Positions 5,709 to 6,766 of a DNA stretch of 6,766 bases are shown piece by piece. Every line of letters begins with the position of its first letter. Within the stretch, counting starts at the first letter, position 1. The notes under the pieces are model-generated. The model worked only from the letters and a program-made list of their open reading frames with translations, had not been told where the DNA came from and made no database searches. The DNA is from Halieaceae bacterium. GTDB lineage: Bacteria; Pseudomonadota; Gammaproteobacteria; Pseudomonadales; Halieaceae. A program made the position numbers and the translations under genes. The stretch covers positions 1 to 6,766 of the forward strand of contig WTHO01000137.1 of the NCBI GenBank assembly GCA_011523115.1, written 5' to 3'.

Positions 5709-6766
5709 TCAAACCGATAGTCGCTTCGGCGTCGCCCTGCGCCCGGCCGGATTTTCCTCTACCCATCGCATGGCGTCAGCTTGATCTATCGGCGCGATAG
5801 CGCTGTGTATGGCGTCATAACGGGTATTGCGCTGCTGTGGAACACGGCCAGCATCGGTGATGGCCCTTCGTATCGCTGCCGGCGACCACATCTGGCCATG
5901 GGCTGCACCGGCCGCGCGGGTGATACTTTCGTTCAGTAGCACGCCCCCGAGATCATTGGCCCCGGCCGAGAGCATCTCAACCGCGCCCTGATGCCCAAGC
6001 TTGACCCACGACGCCTGCACGTTGGGAATGACTCGACCCACGGTCAGGCGAATCACAGCGTGCATCAGGCGCGCCTCGCGCCAAGTCGGGCCCGGCCGCG
6101 ACTCCCCGCGGCGATAGAGCGGAGCGCCCTCGCTCACAAAGGGCAGCGGCACCACTTCGGAAAACCCGCCCGTGCGATTTTGTAACTCAATGACCCGCTG
6201 CCAGTGAGTGACCCACGCGGGAGCAGAGTCGACGTGCCCGAACATGATTGTCGCGGTGCTAAACAGGCCGACCTCATGGGCGCACTCCATGATCTCCAAC
6301 CAACGGTGACTGGTGACCTTGTCGGGGCAAAGAATCGCGCGCACGTCCTCGTCCAGCACTTCCGCGGCTGTACCCGGCAATGAGTCCAGTCCCGCTTCTC
6401 TCAATAGCCTGAGGTAGCGCTCCAGAGATAAGCCCAAGGTTTTAGCGCCTTGATCAATTTCCAGCGGAGAAAAAGCATGCACATGCATATCAGGCGCAGC
6501 CGCCTTCACCGTCTCGACGATGTCCAGATAGGTCTGCCCGGTATAGTCAGGGTGAATACCTCCCTGCAAACACACCTCCGTTGCACCCAGCGCGGCCGCC
6601 TCTTGAACCCGTCGGTGCAGCTCCGCACCGTCAAGGTCATAGGCAGCGCGACCGGAAGCCACTTCACCACCCCCCTTTGAAAAGGCGCAGAAGCGACAGC
6701 TGTACTGGCACACGTTGGTGTAGTTGATGTTGCGGTTGATCACATAACTGACCACGTTGCCCACCT
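5709..6766 (-). CDS. cofH: FO synthase, CofH module (radical SAM; F420 biosynthesis), 5' end off the window
   Basis: A radical SAM protein open through the right edge; 352 codons are visible down to TGA at 5711-5709. Numbering from the GTG at 6764, the cluster motif CxxxCxxC is Cys19/Cys23/Cys26 within NYTNVCQYSCRFCAF. It is followed by CLQGGIHPD (65-73), VHAFSPLEI (95-103), the LPGTAAEVL segment, EVVPLPFVSEG, NVQASWVKLG and GANDLGGVLLNESITRAAG, a series diagnostic of CofH. CofH joins a tyrosine-derived fragment to the ribityl-diaminouracil intermediate, and CofG then closes the ring to give FO (7,8-didemethyl-8-hydroxy-5-deazariboflavin), the precursor of F420. CofH proteins usually have some 50 residues before the cluster, so GTG 6764 is internal rather than the true start. 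Whether this is stand-alone CofH or the C-terminal half of a fused FbiC (about 850 residues) depends on sequence beyond the edge. It heads the minus-strand series in view. Confidence 0.93.
   Translation of the reverse strand, partial: VGNVVSYVINRNINYTNVCQYSCRFCAFSKGGGEVASGRAAYDLDGAELHRRVQEAAALGATEVCLQGGIHPDYTGQTYLDIVETVKAAAPDMHVHAFSPLEIDQGAKTLGLSLERYLRLLREAGLDSLPGTAAEVLDEDVRAILCPDKVTSHRWLEIMECAHEVGLFSTATIMFGHVDSAPAWVTHWQRVIELQNRTGGFSEVVPLPFVSEGAPLYRRGESRPGPTWREARLMHAVIRLTVGRVIPNVQASWVKLGHQGAVEMLSAGANDLGGVLLNESITRAAGAAHGQMWSPAAIRRAITDAGRVPQQRNTRYDAIHSAIAPIDQADAMRWVEENPAGRRATPKRLSV

Noticed and set aside
6762..6764. GTG at 6764 as the true start of CofH
   Set aside because: It leaves only 18 residues before the first cluster cysteine, while CofH proteins have a longer N-terminal part; the frame stays open to the edge, so the gene continues outside.
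1..6766. CRISPR array, tRNA, rRNA, transposon ends or phage genes
   Set aside because: No regularly spaced repeats, cloverleaf-like segments, transposase motifs or long terminal inverted repeats were seen on either strand.

Overview
The window is a compact, GC-rich bacterial stretch with six protein genes: four complete and two cut by the window edges. No RNA genes, insertion sequences, CRISPR repeats or tRNAs were seen. Gene content suggests a Gram-negative, probably an aerobic proteobacterium. The grounds are a periplasmic PQQ dehydrogenase carrying its own cytochrome c domain behind a Sec signal peptide, an ACAD10/11-like acyl-CoA dehydrogenase, two short-chain dehydrogenases and a SnoaL-like protein. 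A marine gammaproteobacterium would fit, but that is inference from style of content, not from a marker gene.

Layout, left to right. (1) Positions 1-644, minus strand: a FabG-like short-chain dehydrogenase (SDR-A) whose C-terminus lies off the left edge; its catalytic serine position is alanine. (2) Positions 645-813: a divergent intergenic region with a perfect 15-bp palindrome, related half-sites, a weak candidate promoter and a strong Shine-Dalgarno that fixes a GTG start for the next gene. (3) Positions 814-2106, plus strand: acyl-CoA dehydrogenase. (4) Positions 2187-4256, plus strand: PQQ dehydrogenase with an N-terminal haem c domain, probably in the same transcript as gene 3. (5) A tail-to-tail junction at 4257-4260 with only 4 bases between the two stop codons and an 8-bp hairpin spanning them. 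(6) A minus-strand series transcribed from the right edge: the CofH module of FO synthase (F420 biosynthesis, 5709 to the edge), a SnoaL-like protein (5181-5648) and a second, catalytically complete SDR (SDR-B, 4261-5106), with gaps of 60 and 74 bases.

How the genes may work together is inference. The quinoprotein would oxidise an alcohol in the periplasm and pass electrons to its haem; SDR-A and SDR-B would handle hydroxyl/keto steps in the cytoplasm; the acyl-CoA dehydrogenase would desaturate a CoA thioester; and the SnoaL-like protein could act as a dehydratase, isomerase or hydrolase. This looks like an accessory catabolic module for an alcohol- or ketone-bearing carbon skeleton, with the substrate unknown. 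The deazaflavin gene beside it is the most unexpected member. No F420-dependent enzyme is visible in the window, so the link between cofactor gene and catabolic genes rests only on adjacency and shared strand.
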